From contig NZ_KQ969507.1 of NCBI RefSeq assembly GCF_001578875.1, positions 62,001-126,000 on the forward strand: a stretch of DNA of 64,000 bases, written 5' to 3'. A program made the position numbers and the translations under genes. The notes under the pieces were generated by a model. It saw only the letters and a list, made by a program, of their open reading frames with translations, searched no databases and was not told the DNA's origin. Within the stretch, counting starts at the first letter, position 1, and each line of letters starts with the position of its first letter. This DNA is from Streptococcus sp. DD13. GTDB lineage: Bacteria; Bacillota; Bacilli; Lactobacillales; Streptococcaceae. This document shows positions 1 through 8,864 of the stretch, piece by piece.

Positions 1-699
1 GCCGAAGCGCTAGGAGATGCATGGACCTTCAATGGTTATGCTCAATTAGCCTGGATCCAATCTGCTGGCAGTGCAAAAGCAGCCAACGACTACCTACGGT
101 TTAGCAGTAAGGGAGCTATCTCCGCAAGCGACAAAGTGACCAAAAATGTAGGAGCTTACTTGGATCTTCTAGCTGGCAATGGTCAAAAGAACTCTGACGG
201 AGCACTTTATGCAGACACCGTCGCAGCCTTTGCATCAGGAGATGCCCTAATGATGGCAAACGGGTCATGGGCCTTGCCTGTGATCAAGCAACAAAATCCG
301 AACTTTGAAGTTGGATTCTTTGCAATGCCTGGTTTGACCTCAGATGCTCCTGCTATGACAGTGGGTGCAGCAGATATGGCAGTTTCCATCTCAGCAGAAT
401 CCAAGAACGTAAATGCAGCGAAAGATTTTGTCAAATACCTTAGCTCCGCAAAGGCTATGCAAAAATACTATGACGTAGATGGCTCTCCAACTGCTGTAAA
501 AGGGGTTGAAACAGAAGGTAAATTCAAGGAAATTGCAGATGTTGCTGCCCTAGCCTTTACCGACCAACAAGCCGTATGGTTGCAATCCGAATGGACTTCA
601 GAAGAAACCTTCTGGAATGCGAATGTTTCTTATATCAAGAGCAAAGATTTGACCGCTTATACGGAAGCACTAAACACTTTCTTTGACACTATGAAATAG
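1..699 (+). CDS. Carbohydrate ABC transporter substrate-binding protein (5'-truncated)
   Basis: The reading frame is open from base 1, so the gene starts outside the window; 232 codons plus a stop are present. The visible part looks like the C-terminal lobe of a family-1 extracellular sugar-binding protein, with the typical stretch in which an all-glycine/alanine segment precedes NGSWALP and a late VKYLSSAKAMQKYYD segment. Two permease genes and sucrose phosphorylase follow, the order of the msmEFG-gtfA / rafEFG-gtfA systems of streptococci, so it probably captures raffinose, melibiose or related oligosaccharides at the membrane surface. The signal peptide and lipobox would lie upstream. The family call is firm; the exact substrate is inferred from context. 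Confidence 0.85.
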   Translation, partial: AEALGDAWTFNGYAQLAWIQSAGSAKAANDYLRFSSKGAISASDKVTKNVGAYLDLLAGNGQKNSDGALYADTVAAFASGDALMMANGSWALPVIKQQNPNFEVGFFAMPGLTSDAPAMTVGAADMAVSISAESKNVNAAKDFVKYLSSAKAMQKYYDVDGSPTAVKGVETEGKFKEIADVAALAFTDQQAVWLQSEWTSEETFWNANVSYIKSKDLTAYTEALNTFFDTMK

Positions 700-791
700 G
701 CAGATGACGTCCTATCTCTTGAACTAAATATTTGAATGGCAAGAGTCTGGCATACCCTCCGGACTCTTTGCCTTACTATAGGAGGACACAA

Positions 792-1664
792 ATGAACAAA
801 CGTGGTTTTGTCAATACCTATTGGCCCTTTATATTTGTAGCTATTCCAATTATTTTACAGTTGGTATTCTTCTTTTATCCTTTGGTAAATGGGATTATCT
901 ACTCCTTGACAGACTGGACAGGACTCACACGGAACTACAACTTTATTGGATTGGACAACTATCTAAAGATTTTTCAAGATGGGGCTTTCTACCAAAGCTT
1001 AGGCTTTACCATCCTATTTACAATAGGTCTTGTGGTGGGAGAGATTGTGATTGGAGTTTGGATTGCGACCCTTTTGAACCGTAAAATTCGGGCAGTTGGT
1101 TTCTTTCGGACCTGGTATTTCTTTCCAGCCGTACTCTCTACTGTGACGATTGGCTTGATTTTTAGTCAGCTATTTAACTACGGCTTACCCCAAATCGGGG
1201 AGTTGCTGAAAATTGATTGGTTGAGTTCTAACCTGCTCTTTCAAAAGGGAACTGTTTTTCTTTCTGTACTCTTTGTGGCTCTCTGGCAGGGTCTTGCCAT
1301 GCCGGTCGTGATCCTTTTAGCTGGCTTGCAATCAATCCCAGAAGAAGTCAAAGAGGCAGCTGCAATTGATGGAGCGAGTAAATCCCAACAATTTTTCCAA
1401 ATTGAATTGCCTTTCCTCTTGCCATCGATTTCTATGGTCTTTATTCTAGCGATGAAATCTGGTTTGACGGCCTTTGATTTGATTTATGCCTTGACTAGCG
1501 GTGGCCCTGATGGGGCGACCAAATCACTGGGACTTTTGGTTTACGACAATGCCTTTACCAACAACCAATTTGGCTATGCCAATGCCTTAGCTGTCGTCCT
1601 TTTTGTGATTATCGCTGTGATTTCTATTGTACAAATTAGCCTGTCTAGACGGTATGAAGTGTGA
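792..1664 (+). CDS. Sugar ABC transporter permease (MsmF/RafF type)
   Basis: A 290-residue inner-membrane permease with about six hydrophobic segments. The EAA loop that contacts the ATPase is visible as EAAAIDGASKSQQFFQIELPFLLP near residues 193-215. The start is the ATG at 792, 4 bases after AGGAGG-like sequence; an upstream in-frame ATG at 732 has no ribosome site and adds an implausible N-terminus. It pairs with the next permease to form the membrane channel for the upstream binding protein. No ATPase gene is present here; in the related streptococcal raf systems the shared ATPase MsmK is encoded elsewhere (known from the family, not seen here). Confidence 0.9.
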   Translation: MNKRGFVNTYWPFIFVAIPIILQLVFFFYPLVNGIIYSLTDWTGLTRNYNFIGLDNYLKIFQDGAFYQSLGFTILFTIGLVVGEIVIGVWIATLLNRKIRAVGFFRTWYFFPAVLSTVTIGLIFSQLFNYGLPQIGELLKIDWLSSNLLFQKGTVFLSVLFVALWQGLAMPVVILLAGLQSIPEEVKEAAAIDGASKSQQFFQIELPFLLPSISMVFILAMKSGLTAFDLIYALTSGGPDGATKSLGLLVYDNAFTNNQFGYANALAVVLFVIIAVISIVQISLSRRYEV

Positions 1665-1675
1665 GGTGTCTCAAG

Positions 1676-2506
1676 ATGAAATTGAAAAAACAAAGGAATA
1701 TCCATGCCTATACAGTATTGATTGCTGGAATCCTCCTCATGTTGATTCCGCTTGCAGTGACGATTATTAGTTCTTTCAAGACGACCCGGGAGATCACGGG
1801 GAACTTCTTTGGATTGCCTGAAACGTGGACGCTGTCTAACTACGAACGTCTCTTTCGTGATGGGATCATCCAGTATTTTGGAAATTCCGCTTTTCTAACG
1901 ATTGGAAGTGTTGCCTTGATTATCTTGGTGATTCCGATGGCTGCCTTTGCCATTGCGCGTCATATGGGTCGTCGTAAGATTTTTGTCATCATGTATACCC
2001 TCTTGATTTTGGGCATGTTTGTTCCGTTTCAAGTCATTATGCTACCAATGGCCAAATTGATGAGTAAACTAGGCATGACCAACTTAGTTGGCTTGACCAT
2101 TCTTTACTTAACCTATGCGATTCCGCAGACCCTCTTCTTGTATGTGGGGTATATCAAAACGATCGTACCTGAAGAGATGGATGAAGCTGCTTCTATCGAT
2201 GGGGCGAGCAAGTTTACTATGTATCGCAAGATTATCTTCCCCTTGATGAAGCCGATGCATGCAACAGTGCTTATCATCAATGCTCTGTGGATTTGGAATG
2301 ACTTCCTCTTGCCTCTCCTTGTGCTCAACCGTGATAACAGCACCTGGACCCTGCCTCTTTTCCAATACAACTACCAAGGTCAATATTTCAGTGACTATGG
2401 TCCAAGTTTTGCGTCCTATGTCGTTGGAATTATCCCGATTTTGATTGTTTACCTTGTTTTCCAAAAGAATATCATCTCCGGCATGACCAGTGGCTCTGTC
2501 AAATAA
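1676..2506 (+). CDS. Sugar ABC transporter permease (MsmG/RafG type)
   Basis: A 276-residue permease of the MalG/AraQ-like group. The EAA motif reads [17 protein letters not shown]. The ATG at 1676 sits 7 bases after GAGGTG (1663-1668); a GTG at 1661 that overlaps the stop of the preceding gene has no ribosome site and was rejected. It is the second half of the permease pair, translated almost continuously with the first (12 bases apart) and followed 20 bases later by gtfA. Confidence 0.9.
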   Translation: MKLKKQRNIHAYTVLIAGILLMLIPLAVTIISSFKTTREITGNFFGLPETWTLSNYERLFRDGIIQYFGNSAFLTIGSVALIILVIPMAAFAIARHMGRRKIFVIMYTLLILGMFVPFQVIMLPMAKLMSKLGMTNLVGLTILYLTYAIPQTLFLYVGYIKTIVPEEMDEAASIDGASKFTMYRKIIFPLMKPMHATVLIINALWIWNDFLLPLLVLNRDNSTWTLPLFQYNYQGQYFSDYGPSFASYVVGIIPILIVYLVFQKNIISGMTSGSVK

Positions 2507-2526
2507 TCGCAAAGGAAGAGGAGTTT

Positions 2527-3975
2527 ATGAAAATTAAAAACCAAGCCATGTTGATTACCTATGCGGACAGTTTAGGTAAGAACCTCAAAGATTTGAAACA
2601 AGTACTAGAAGGCCCGCTCAAGGATACTGTGGGGGGAGTCCATATCTTGCCTTTCTTCCCATCGTCGGGGGACCGTGGTTTTGCTCCAATGGACTACACC
2701 AAGGTGGATCCTTCATTTGGGGACTGGGAGGATGTAGAGGCCCTCAGCAAAGACTACTATCTCATGTTTGACTTTATGATCAACCATATCTCTGCCCAGT
2801 CGCCTTATTTCCTGGATTTCTTGGAGAAAAAAGATGCGTCAGCATACGCCGATCTCTTTATTCGTTACAAGCATTTTTGGCCAAATGGGGAGCCGACGCA
2901 AGAAGACGTGGACTTGATCTACAAGCGCAAACCTCGTGCTCCATACCGGATGGCACGATTTGCGGATGGGACAGAAGAAAAAGTCTGGTGTACCTTTGAC
3001 GAGCAGCAGATCGACCTAGATGTCACGACTGAGACCACTCGGAAATTCATCAAGGACAATCTGGAAGGATTGGCAAAACACGGTGCCTCTATCATCCGTT
3101 TGGATGCTTTTGCCTATGCCAACAAAAAAATTGGGACCAACTGTTTCTTTGTGGAACCTGATATCTGGGACATGCTGTATTTTCCACGTCGTCTCTTGGC
3201 ACCTCAGGGGATAGAGATATTGCCAGAAATTCACGAGCATTACACCATTCAGCAGAAAATTGCGGAGCAAGACTACTATGTGTATGACTTTGCCCTCCCC
3301 ATGCTGGTGCTCCATGGCCTCTATAGCGGTCAGGTGAACCGCCTGGTACACTGGATGGAAATCTGCCCTCGGAAGCAATTTACGACATTAGACACTCACG
3401 ATGGCATCGGTGTTGTGGATGTGAAGGACTTATTGACAGATGAAGAGACCGAATTTACCCGTGAGCAACTCTATGCTCAAGGAGCAAATGTCAAAAAAAT
3501 CTACAGTACAGAGGCCTACAACAACTTGGATATCTACCAAATCAACTGCACCTATTACTCTGCTCTTGGAAATAATGACCAAGCCTACCTCTTGGCCCGT
3601 GTCCTTCAGTGCTTTGCACCAGGGATTCCGCAGATTTACTATGTAGGTCTTCTAGCAGGAGAAAATGACATCGAGCTCCTTGAGTCTACAAAGGAAGGTC
3701 GCAATATCAACCGCCATTACTATGATTTGGATGAGATTAATCGGGAAGTGGAGCGCCCAGTGGTCAAGTCTCTCTTTAACTTGTTGACATTCCGTAATAC
3801 AAGTCCTGCCTTTGACGGAGAGTTTGCCGTTGAGGCAGTTGATGAACACACCCTACGCATCATCTGGGACAATGAAGATGCAGGAGTAGTGGCTGAGCTT
3901 CTTGCAAACCTCCAAGATCAGACATTTGTCATCACAGAACGAGACGAAGCGTCTCAACGTGAGATTCGACTCTAA
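2527..3975 (+). CDS. gtfA: Sucrose phosphorylase
   Basis: A 482-residue GH13 enzyme, the usual length for sucrose phosphorylase, which splits sucrose with phosphate into glucose-1-phosphate and fructose in the cytoplasm. The catalytic landmarks are visible: IIRLDAFAY around residues 188-196 (nucleophile Asp), [10 protein letters not shown] around 231-240 (acid/base Glu) and LDTHDGIGV around 287-295 (transition-state Asp). A strong GGAAGAGGAG site precedes the ATG. Its position directly behind the two permeases matches msm/raf operons, in which it finishes the breakdown of sucrose released from raffinose. No alpha-galactosidase is in the window; it would be upstream. Confidence 0.94.
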   Translation: MKIKNQAMLITYADSLGKNLKDLKQVLEGPLKDTVGGVHILPFFPSSGDRGFAPMDYTKVDPSFGDWEDVEALSKDYYLMFDFMINHISAQSPYFLDFLEKKDASAYADLFIRYKHFWPNGEPTQEDVDLIYKRKPRAPYRMARFADGTEEKVWCTFDEQQIDLDVTTETTRKFIKDNLEGLAKHGASIIRLDAFAYANKKIGTNCFFVEPDIWDMLYFPRRLLAPQGIEILPEIHEHYTIQQKIAEQDYYVYDFALPMLVLHGLYSGQVNRLVHWMEICPRKQFTTLDTHDGIGVVDVKDLLTDEETEFTREQLYAQGANVKKIYSTEAYNNLDIYQINCTYYSALGNNDQAYLLARVLQCFAPGIPQIYYVGLLAGENDIELLESTKEGRNINRHYYDLDEINREVERPVVKSLFNLLTFRNTSPAFDGEFAVEAVDEHTLRIIWDNEDAGVVAELLANLQDQTFVITERDEASQREIRL

Positions 3976-3989
3976 AAAGAAGGCCTGTT

Positions 3990-4235
3990 GTGGTCTTCGG
4001 TAGTAAGTGTCTTTATTTTGATCAAGCGGTGATGTTAGGAGACCAAGCTACCTATTCTGGAGATGCTGTCTTTTCTACAGTCAAGCTCTATGTGCCTCGC
4101 CAGTGGGCGGTGGACTACGTAGGAGATAAGATTTTGAGTAGTATCAAGATTGTTGGAGCTCCTACGACTTCGGAGAAACAACTGCTGGTGACAGGGGATC
4201 TTGTCTTTAGTAGCATGGAAATTCATTATATCTAA
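3990..4235 (+). pseudogene. Fragment of a LiaF-like cell-envelope protein (C-terminal part)
   Basis: An 81-codon frame beginning with GTG just after gtfA. The peptide ends LVFSSMEIHYI and contains VKLYVPRQWAVDY and SSIKIVGAP, which resembles the repetitive beta-rich C-terminal region of LiaF-type envelope-stress proteins. It lacks any membrane domain and has no credible ribosome site, so it is read as the remaining tail of a larger gene. The rho-independent terminator right behind it (4261-4298) would have served the intact gene and now ends the gtfA transcript. The family resemblance is by eye and only moderately sure. Confidence 0.4.
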
Positions 4236-4260
4236 GCGAGAAAAAGCTATCGTCATACGA

Positions 4261-4298
4261 AAAGTCGGCAGGGGACTTTGTCCCTTGCGGCTTTTTTG
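4261..4298 (+). terminator. Rho-independent terminator after the sugar operon
   Basis: The stem pairs GCAGGGGAC with GTCCCTTGC around a 3-base loop and is followed by CGGCTTTTTT. It ends transcription of the gtfA operon. Confidence 0.8.
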
Positions 4299-4306
4299 GT
4301 ATAATA
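4279..4306 (+). promoter_or_regulatory. Promoter of gltX
   Basis: Extended -10 box TGGTATAAT (TATAAT at 4301-4306). A weak -35 candidate TTGTCC (4279-4284) lies 16 bases upstream, inside the terminator hairpin. The gltX start is 60 bases downstream. Confidence 0.7.
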
Positions 4307-4365
4307 AGAAAGATGGGCCTGAGCCCTGCAATCCTGTTACTAAAACATTTCTTTAGGAGTATCAC

Positions 4366-5826
4366 ATGTCAGATAAGATTCGCGTCCGTTACGCACCAAG
4401 TCCAACAGGACTACTACACATCGGGAATGCCCGTACCGCCTTATTCAACTATCTTTACGCACGTCACCACGGTGGCACCTTCATTATCCGGATCGAGGAT
4501 ACCGACCGCAAACGCCATGTCGAAGATGGAGAGCGTTCACAACTTGAAAACCTGCGCTGGTTAGGGATGGACTGGGATGAAAGTCCTGAAACGCATGAAA
4601 ACTACCGTCAATCCGAACGATTGGAACTTTACCAAAAATATATCGACCAATTGCTAGCGGAAGGAAAAGCCTACAAATCCTACGTCACCGAAGAAGAGTT
4701 GGCAGCTGAGCGGGAACGTCAAGAAGCCGCTGGTGAAACACCGCGCTATATCAACGAATTCTTGGGCATGACCGAAGCTGAAAAAGCAGCCTATATCGCT
4801 GAGCGTGAAGCAGCAGGCATTGTTCCAACTGTTCGTCTGGCTGTCAATGAATCAGGTATCTATAAATGGCAGGATATTGTTAAAGGCGACATTGAGTTTG
4901 AAGGTGGCAACATCGGCGGTGACTGGGTGATTCAAAAGAAAGATGGTTACCCAACCTACAACTTCGCCGTGGTCATTGATGACCATGACATGCAAATCAG
5001 CCATGTTATCCGTGGGGATGACCACATTGCCAACACGCCGAAACAGCTCATGGTCTATGAAGCGCTTGGCTGGGAAGCCCCTCAGTTTGGCCACATGACC
5101 CTCATCATCAACTCTGAGACAGGGAAGAAATTGTCTAAACGCGATACCAACACCCTGCAATTTATCGAAGACTACCGTAAAAAAGGGTATTTACCAGAAG
5201 CGGTCTTTAACTTCATCGCCCTTTTGGGCTGGAACCCTGGTGGCGAAGAAGAAATTTTCTCTCGTGAGGAGCTGATCCAACTCTTTGATGAAAACCGCCT
5301 CAGCAAGTCTCCAGCAGCCTTTGACCAAAAGAAACTGGACTGGATGAGCAATGAGTACCTGAAACATGCGGACTTTGACACCGTCTTTGCTCTCTGCAAG
5401 CCTTACTTGGAAGCAGCAGGACGTCTGACAGATAAGGCAGAAAAGTTGGTCGAACTCTACAAACCACAGCTCAAATCAGCCGATGAAATTGTGCCGTTGA
5501 CAGACCTTTTCTTTGCTGACTTCCCAGAATTGACCGAAGCTGAGAAAGAAGTCATGGCAGGCGAAACCGTGCCAACTGTGCTGGAAGCCTTCAAAGCCAA
5601 ACTTGAAGCCATGACGGATAAGGACTTTGTGACAGAAAATATCTTCCCACAAATCAAGGCTGTTCAAAAAGAAACGGGTATTAAAGGAAAAAACCTCTTT
5701 ATGCCAATCCGGATTGCGGTTTCTGGAGAAATGCATGGGCCTGAGTTGCCAGACACCATTTTCTTGCTTGGCCGGGAAAAATCCATCCAGCATATCGACC
5801 ATATGTTGAAAGAAATTGCACAATAA
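4366..5826 (+). CDS. gltX: Glutamyl-tRNA synthetase
   Basis: A 486-residue class I aminoacyl-tRNA synthetase that charges tRNA-Glu (and, in bacteria lacking GlnRS, tRNA-Gln as well). The HIGH motif is HIGN at residues 18-21 and the KMSKS motif is KLSKR near residue 255. Length matches the family. The ribosome site TTAGGAG lies 8 bases before the ATG. Transcribed alone from the promoter at 4301 and ended by the strong hairpin at 5891. Confidence 0.97.
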   Translation: MSDKIRVRYAPSPTGLLHIGNARTALFNYLYARHHGGTFIIRIEDTDRKRHVEDGERSQLENLRWLGMDWDESPETHENYRQSERLELYQKYIDQLLAEGKAYKSYVTEEELAAERERQEAAGETPRYINEFLGMTEAEKAAYIAEREAAGIVPTVRLAVNESGIYKWQDIVKGDIEFEGGNIGGDWVIQKKDGYPTYNFAVVIDDHDMQISHVIRGDDHIANTPKQLMVYEALGWEAPQFGHMTLIINSETGKKLSKRDTNTLQFIEDYRKKGYLPEAVFNFIALLGWNPGGEEEIFSREELIQLFDENRLSKSPAAFDQKKLDWMSNEYLKHADFDTVFALCKPYLEAAGRLTDKAEKLVELYKPQLKSADEIVPLTDLFFADFPELTEAEKEVMAGETVPTVLEAFKAKLEAMTDKDFVTENIFPQIKAVQKETGIKGKNLFMPIRIAVSGEMHGPELPDTIFLLGREKSIQHIDHMLKEIAQ

Positions 5827-5836
5827 AAACAAAATA

Positions 5837-5886
5837 GGCTCCATAAGATCCATAGGGGATTTACCCACTACAGAAATTATAGAGCT
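5837..5886. repeat. Imperfect palindrome resembling insertion-sequence ends
   Basis: Two roughly 22-base arms, beginning GGCTCCATAAGATCCATAGG and ending CTACAGAAATTATAGAGC, pair imperfectly around GATTTAC. The arms look like the terminal inverted repeats of streptococcal ISL3-type elements placed head to head without a transposase between them. The resemblance to IS ends is from memory; the palindrome itself is plain in the sequence. Confidence 0.5.
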
Positions 5887-5890
5887 AGAC

Positions 5891-5930
5891 AAAAAAGTCC
5901 ATGACTCCGATTGGAGCCATGGACTTTTTT
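5891..5930. terminator. Bidirectional terminator between gltX and the DUF3021 gene
   Basis: AAAAAAGTCCATG and CATGGACTTTTTT flank an inner ACTCC/GGAG pair. A-run on the left and T-run on the right let it work on both strands for these convergent genes. Confidence 0.88.
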
Positions 5931-5936
5931 AGTCGA

Positions 5937-6395
5937 TTAGTGCTTGTCTTTAGCGAGAAGCTGGTTGATGTCAGAAACTTTTTTGGCATTTTTGCGGTAG
6001 GAGATTCCCCAAACCACTAGGTAAATAAGGCTAAATTCTAAGATCAGACTCAGGTAGAAGAAGAAGTGTGCTGGGAACCATCCTGCTAGTGTGGCTAAGG
6101 GAACGAAGCCGAGTAGGGTCAGGGCATAATGGGTGAGGGTGGCCCGAAGGAGGCTCCATTCCTTATGAAAGAGCGTATCGGCATAGCTAAAGAGGAGACC
6201 GATGGCGGCCCAGATGACGGTGCAGTAGAGCATGACGAGGCTGCCATGAATCTGGAGTTGCTCAAACCATTGGCCGATACCTGAGAAAGGATTGAGAGGG
6301 TAGTAGCTCTTAGAGGCATAAACTAGTGAGAAGATGCTAGAGACGATGATGCCAATGAAAATACCAATAAGTCCGTTAGTGAGATGTTTTTTCAT
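5937..6395 (-). CDS. DUF3021 family membrane protein
   Basis: A 152-residue protein with four hydrophobic segments (near residues 8-28, 48-70, 84-105 and 113-132 of the translation), the size and layout of the DUF3021 family. Its ATG overlaps the stop of the LytTR gene by 4 bases (ATGA), so the two are translationally coupled. In such pairs the membrane protein usually modulates the LytTR regulator, an arrangement seen in streptococcal and lactobacillar LytTR systems; that role is inferred here. The stop lies just before the shared terminator. Confidence 0.8.
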   Translation of the reverse strand: MKKHLTNGLIGIFIGIIVSSIFSLVYASKSYYPLNPFSGIGQWFEQLQIHGSLVMLYCTVIWAAIGLLFSYADTLFHKEWSLLRATLTHYALTLLGFVPLATLAGWFPAHFFFYLSLILEFSLIYLVVWGISYRKNAKKVSDINQLLAKDKH

Positions 6396-6829
6396 GATAA
6401 AGCCTCCTTGATGCTTTTGAGGTAACGCCGAGATGAGTAGCTGATGGCGTCATTGCTTAAGTGGATTGCGACAGATCCGCTCGGGGTAAAACGCAGGTGG
6501 TCAATCTGTTTGGTATTGATAAGCTCTGACTGCGAAATTTTGAGGAAATAATGCGGGAGGTCTTGGCTGACCTTGTAGAGGGGGCCTGTCAGGATATAGG
6601 TCTCTGTGGCGGTCTGGCCGATGACCTGACGATTTTCCACATAGATACGGTAGAAATGCTGGGCTTCTATCAGGTAGCGTTCTTCCCCCTGACGGGCTTT
6701 TAGCCGAGATTCTTGCTCGAGCTGTTGGATAAACTCCGCAACCTGTTGGAGATTTGTCGAGCGTTCAGGCCCTTGGAGGATGGCTGTCTCCTCGCCCAAA
6801 TGTGGGTCGATGTGTAATTCAACTTTCAT
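6392..6829 (-). CDS. LytTR DNA-binding domain transcriptional regulator
   Basis: A 145-residue protein. Residues 1-45 are a helical lead (EFIQQLEQESRLKARQ) and residues 50-145 look like a LytTR domain: beta-rich, with YLIEAQHFYRIYVENRQV, an ISQSELINTKQIDHLRFTPSGSV-like stretch and a closing SSRRYLKSIKEAL. There is no receiver domain, so it is a stand-alone LytTR protein regulated by its membrane partner rather than by a kinase. The ATG at 6829 has GAAAGG upstream; the longer frame from 6886 adds an unlikely N-terminus. Its targets may include its own promoter just upstream (not proven). Confidence 0.85.
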   Translation of the reverse strand: MKVELHIDPHLGEETAILQGPERSTNLQQVAEFIQQLEQESRLKARQGEERYLIEAQHFYRIYVENRQVIGQTATETYILTGPLYKVSQDLPHYFLKISQSELINTKQIDHLRFTPSGSVAIHLSNDAISYSSRRYLKSIKEALS

Positions 6830-6886
6830 GATGCTAACCTTTCTTTTTCGCGAGGTGGCTCTCGCTTCATCCTTATTAAACCTCAA

Positions 6887-7457
6887 AAGGCTCCGTAAAA
6901 CAAGGCCTTTTGTCTATGTGGTCAGTTTACTTGGTTAAGTGGTTGAGGTGGGGAAAATCACGAACAAGAATGGGAAATAAGAAAAATCCCGGCTCTAGAA
7001 TTGAATGAAGAAGCTCTTTGCAATGCTCGTCCGGGTGGTTGGCTTAGCGTGGATTTAGCAAGGGTTAGCACCCATTAGCTACTCTTGCTCGGAAGATACC
7101 GCTCCCCTCCTTTGGAAAAAAACAGGAAAAATTTATTGAAAAACAAGGCAAGGTCAGAATGTTTTCAGATGTTATTGAAAGTTTTTCTAAAAACATTTTC
7201 TTAAACAAAAAGTGTTTGAAATGATTGATTTTTCACCAGAGTGGTTCTATAATATGGATAGAAACGAAAAGCGCTCCAACAATGATTATTTAAGGATTTG
7301 TTTGGAGAGGAAAGACCATTTTTATCCGGTATCCAGGAAGTAGGGTTTCACTTATTTTCTCCATTTCATACATTCATTTGTCCATAGGTGAAGGATAGTG
7401 CACCAGGATACTTTGACTCCTGTAGTCTCAACACACAACACACAAACAAGGGGATCA
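6887..7457. other. Long intergenic region upstream of the rnpA operon
   Basis: About 570 bases without a convincing gene. The left end has a short hairpin (AAAAGGC...GCCTTTT, near 6885-6913) in the likely promoter region of the LytTR gene. The centre (6950-7120) shows no reading frame or RNA gene that I recognise. The right part holds a well-spaced promoter (7225-7253) and a transcribed leader with a hairpin. A 21-codon frame near 7158 was seen but not believed. Confidence 0.5.
7225..7253 (+). promoter_or_regulatory. Promoter facing the rnpA operon
   Basis: TTGATT (7225-7230) and TATAAT (7248-7253) are 17 bases apart. The predicted transcript starts near 7260 and opens with a hairpin pairing CTCCAACAA with TTGTTTGGAG; it runs about 200 bases before the first possible small gene at 7458. 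Confidence 0.65.
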
Positions 7458-7670
7458 ATGCTTGATCATCCGATAGTATTCCTTGTCACCTTCTTCACTT
7501 TAATATGGGGCAGTGTAGGATTCTACGCCATGTGGCTAGGCCTACTTGCCCCCTTTTTTCGCTTTTTGAAAGCCTATCCGCTCTTTGACACCCAGCAAAT
7601 GGAAAACAGAAAGCTTCTGTATCCCGATAGATTGGCGTGGTTATTGGCTTTTTGGGAATTTATGGTATAA
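7458..7670 (+). CDS. Possible small membrane protein
   Basis: A 70-residue frame starting [20 protein letters not shown]. It has one strong hydrophobic segment (residues 5-35) and an aromatic-rich tail. An AAGGGG sequence lies 4 bases before the ATG. The frame runs into the rnpA promoter and ends at the -10 box itself, which is odd for a real gene. I do not recognise the product; it may be a small membrane peptide or chance. Confidence 0.35.
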   Translation: MLDHPIVFLVTFFTLIWGSVGFYAMWLGLLAPFFRFLKAYPLFDTQQMENRKLLYPDRLAWLLAFWEFMV

Positions 7671-7671
7671 T
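7644..7671 (+). promoter_or_regulatory. Promoter of rnpA-yidC1-khpB
   Basis: TTGGCT (7644-7649) and extended -10 TGGTATAAT (TATAAT 7666-7671) with a 16-base spacer, 30 bases before the TTG start of rnpA. Confidence 0.75.
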
Positions 7672-7701
7672 AGATGTAATTTTGAAAGATGGAGAAGTGT
7701 T

Positions 7702-8061
7702 TTGAAGAAGACCTATCGTGTCAAGCGAGAGCGTGATTTCAATGACATATTTACCAAAGGGGACAGCGTTGCCAATCGGAAATTTGTCGTCTATCAGCTT
7801 GAGACCAATCAAAAGCATTACCGCGTCGGCCTATCGGTCAGTAAACGATTAGGAAACGCCGTTACGCGAAATGCCATCAAGCGAAAACTCCGCCATGCCT
7901 TGATGGAACTAGGTCCAAGCCTAAGTGCCATGGATTTTGTTGTCATTGCACGTAAGGGAGTAGAAGAGCTGGACTATCAAGAGATCAAGAAAAACTTACT
8001 CCATGTTTTAAAGCTAGCAAAACTCTACCAGGAAGGTGAACCACTTGAAAAAGAACGTTAA
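7702..8061 (+). CDS. rnpA: Ribonuclease P protein component
   Basis: A 119-residue basic protein that binds the catalytic RNA of RNase P for 5' maturation of tRNAs. The signature region reads [23 protein letters not shown] (residues about 48-70; the RNR-type motif is the binding surface). The start is the TTG at 7702 with GGAG 7 bases upstream; the longer frame from 7585 carries unrelated residues that overlap the promoter. It overlaps the following yidC1 start by 17 bases, so the two are coupled. Confidence 0.94.
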   Translation: MKKTYRVKRERDFNDIFTKGDSVANRKFVVYQLETNQKHYRVGLSVSKRLGNAVTRNAIKRKLRHALMELGPSLSAMDFVVIARKGVEELDYQEIKKNLLHVLKLAKLYQEGEPLEKER

Positions 8062-8854
8062 ATGGATAGGGATTCTTTCCTTATCTCTCCTGTTGCTCAC
8101 AGCCTGTGGGACGTCGGAGGTTACCAGCCAGTCGACAGGCTGGTGGGATCAGTTGATTTATTGGATTGGACAAAGTATTGAGGCCTTATCCTTTGGAAAT
8201 ATTGGAATTGGGATTATCCTGTTTACCGTGATTTTACGGACAGTTCTTCTTCCGATTTACCAAATGCAGATGAACTCTTCTCGGAAGATGCAAGAGATTC
8301 AGCCTCAGATCAAGGAATTACAACAACGCTATTCCGGTCGAGATTGGGAGACTCGAGCGAAGTTAACCGAAGAGACCCAGCGTCTCCAAAAGGAAAATGG
8401 GGTCAACATGTATGCGACCCTCATTCCTCTGGCGGTGCAAATGCCTATCTTGATTGCTCTCTTCCAAGCCTTAACGCGAATTGAAGCTCTAAAGGTCGGG
8501 CATTTCCTCTGGTTGAATATCGCGGAGCCGGATCCGTATCTGATTTTGCCGTTCTTAGCAGCTTTCTTCACTTTCTATAGTACCTACCTGACCAATAAGG
8601 CAGCACCCGAACGGAGCACAGCTATGACTGTGATGGCCCTCGTGCTCCCCGTTATTATCTTTTTCTCAGCCCGATCTTTTGCAAGTGGGGTCTCCCTTTA
8701 CTGGGCGGTATCTTATGCTTATCAAGTAGTCCAAACCCTGCTGTTTAATAATCCTTATAAGATTGTCGCGGAGCGTGAAGCGGTTAAACGGGCAGAAAAA
8801 GAGCGTGTTTCCAAACAAAGGAAGGCAAAGTTAAAAGCTCAAAAACGAAAATAG
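8045..8854 (+). CDS. yidC1: Membrane protein insertase YidC1 (lipoprotein form)
   Basis: A 269-residue YidC/Oxa1-family insertase that helps membrane proteins fold, alone or with SecYEG. The N-terminal signal ends in the lipobox LLTAC near residue 21, so the mature protein is anchored by a lipid. Five hydrophobic segments follow, including [15 protein letters not shown] with the conserved Arg in the groove, and a Lys/Arg-rich C-tail ([10 protein letters not shown]) that fits ribosome binding. TTG at 8045 is placed 8 bases after GGAAGG; the GTG at 8036 lies within that site. Streptococci carry a second paralogue elsewhere. Confidence 0.93.
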   Translation: MKKNVKWIGILSLSLLLLTACGTSEVTSQSTGWWDQLIYWIGQSIEALSFGNIGIGIILFTVILRTVLLPIYQMQMNSSRKMQEIQPQIKELQQRYSGRDWETRAKLTEETQRLQKENGVNMYATLIPLAVQMPILIALFQALTRIEALKVGHFLWLNIAEPDPYLILPFLAAFFTFYSTYLTNKAAPERSTAMTVMALVLPVIIFFSARSFASGVSLYWAVSYAYQVVQTLLFNNPYKIVAEREAVKRAEKERVSKQRKAKLKAQKRK

Positions 8855-8864
8855 GAGATTGACG

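Noticed and set aside
7158-7223. 21-codon frame MFSDVIESFSK... upstream of the 7225 promoter
   Set aside because: Very short, weak ribosome site, no promoter found; likely chance.
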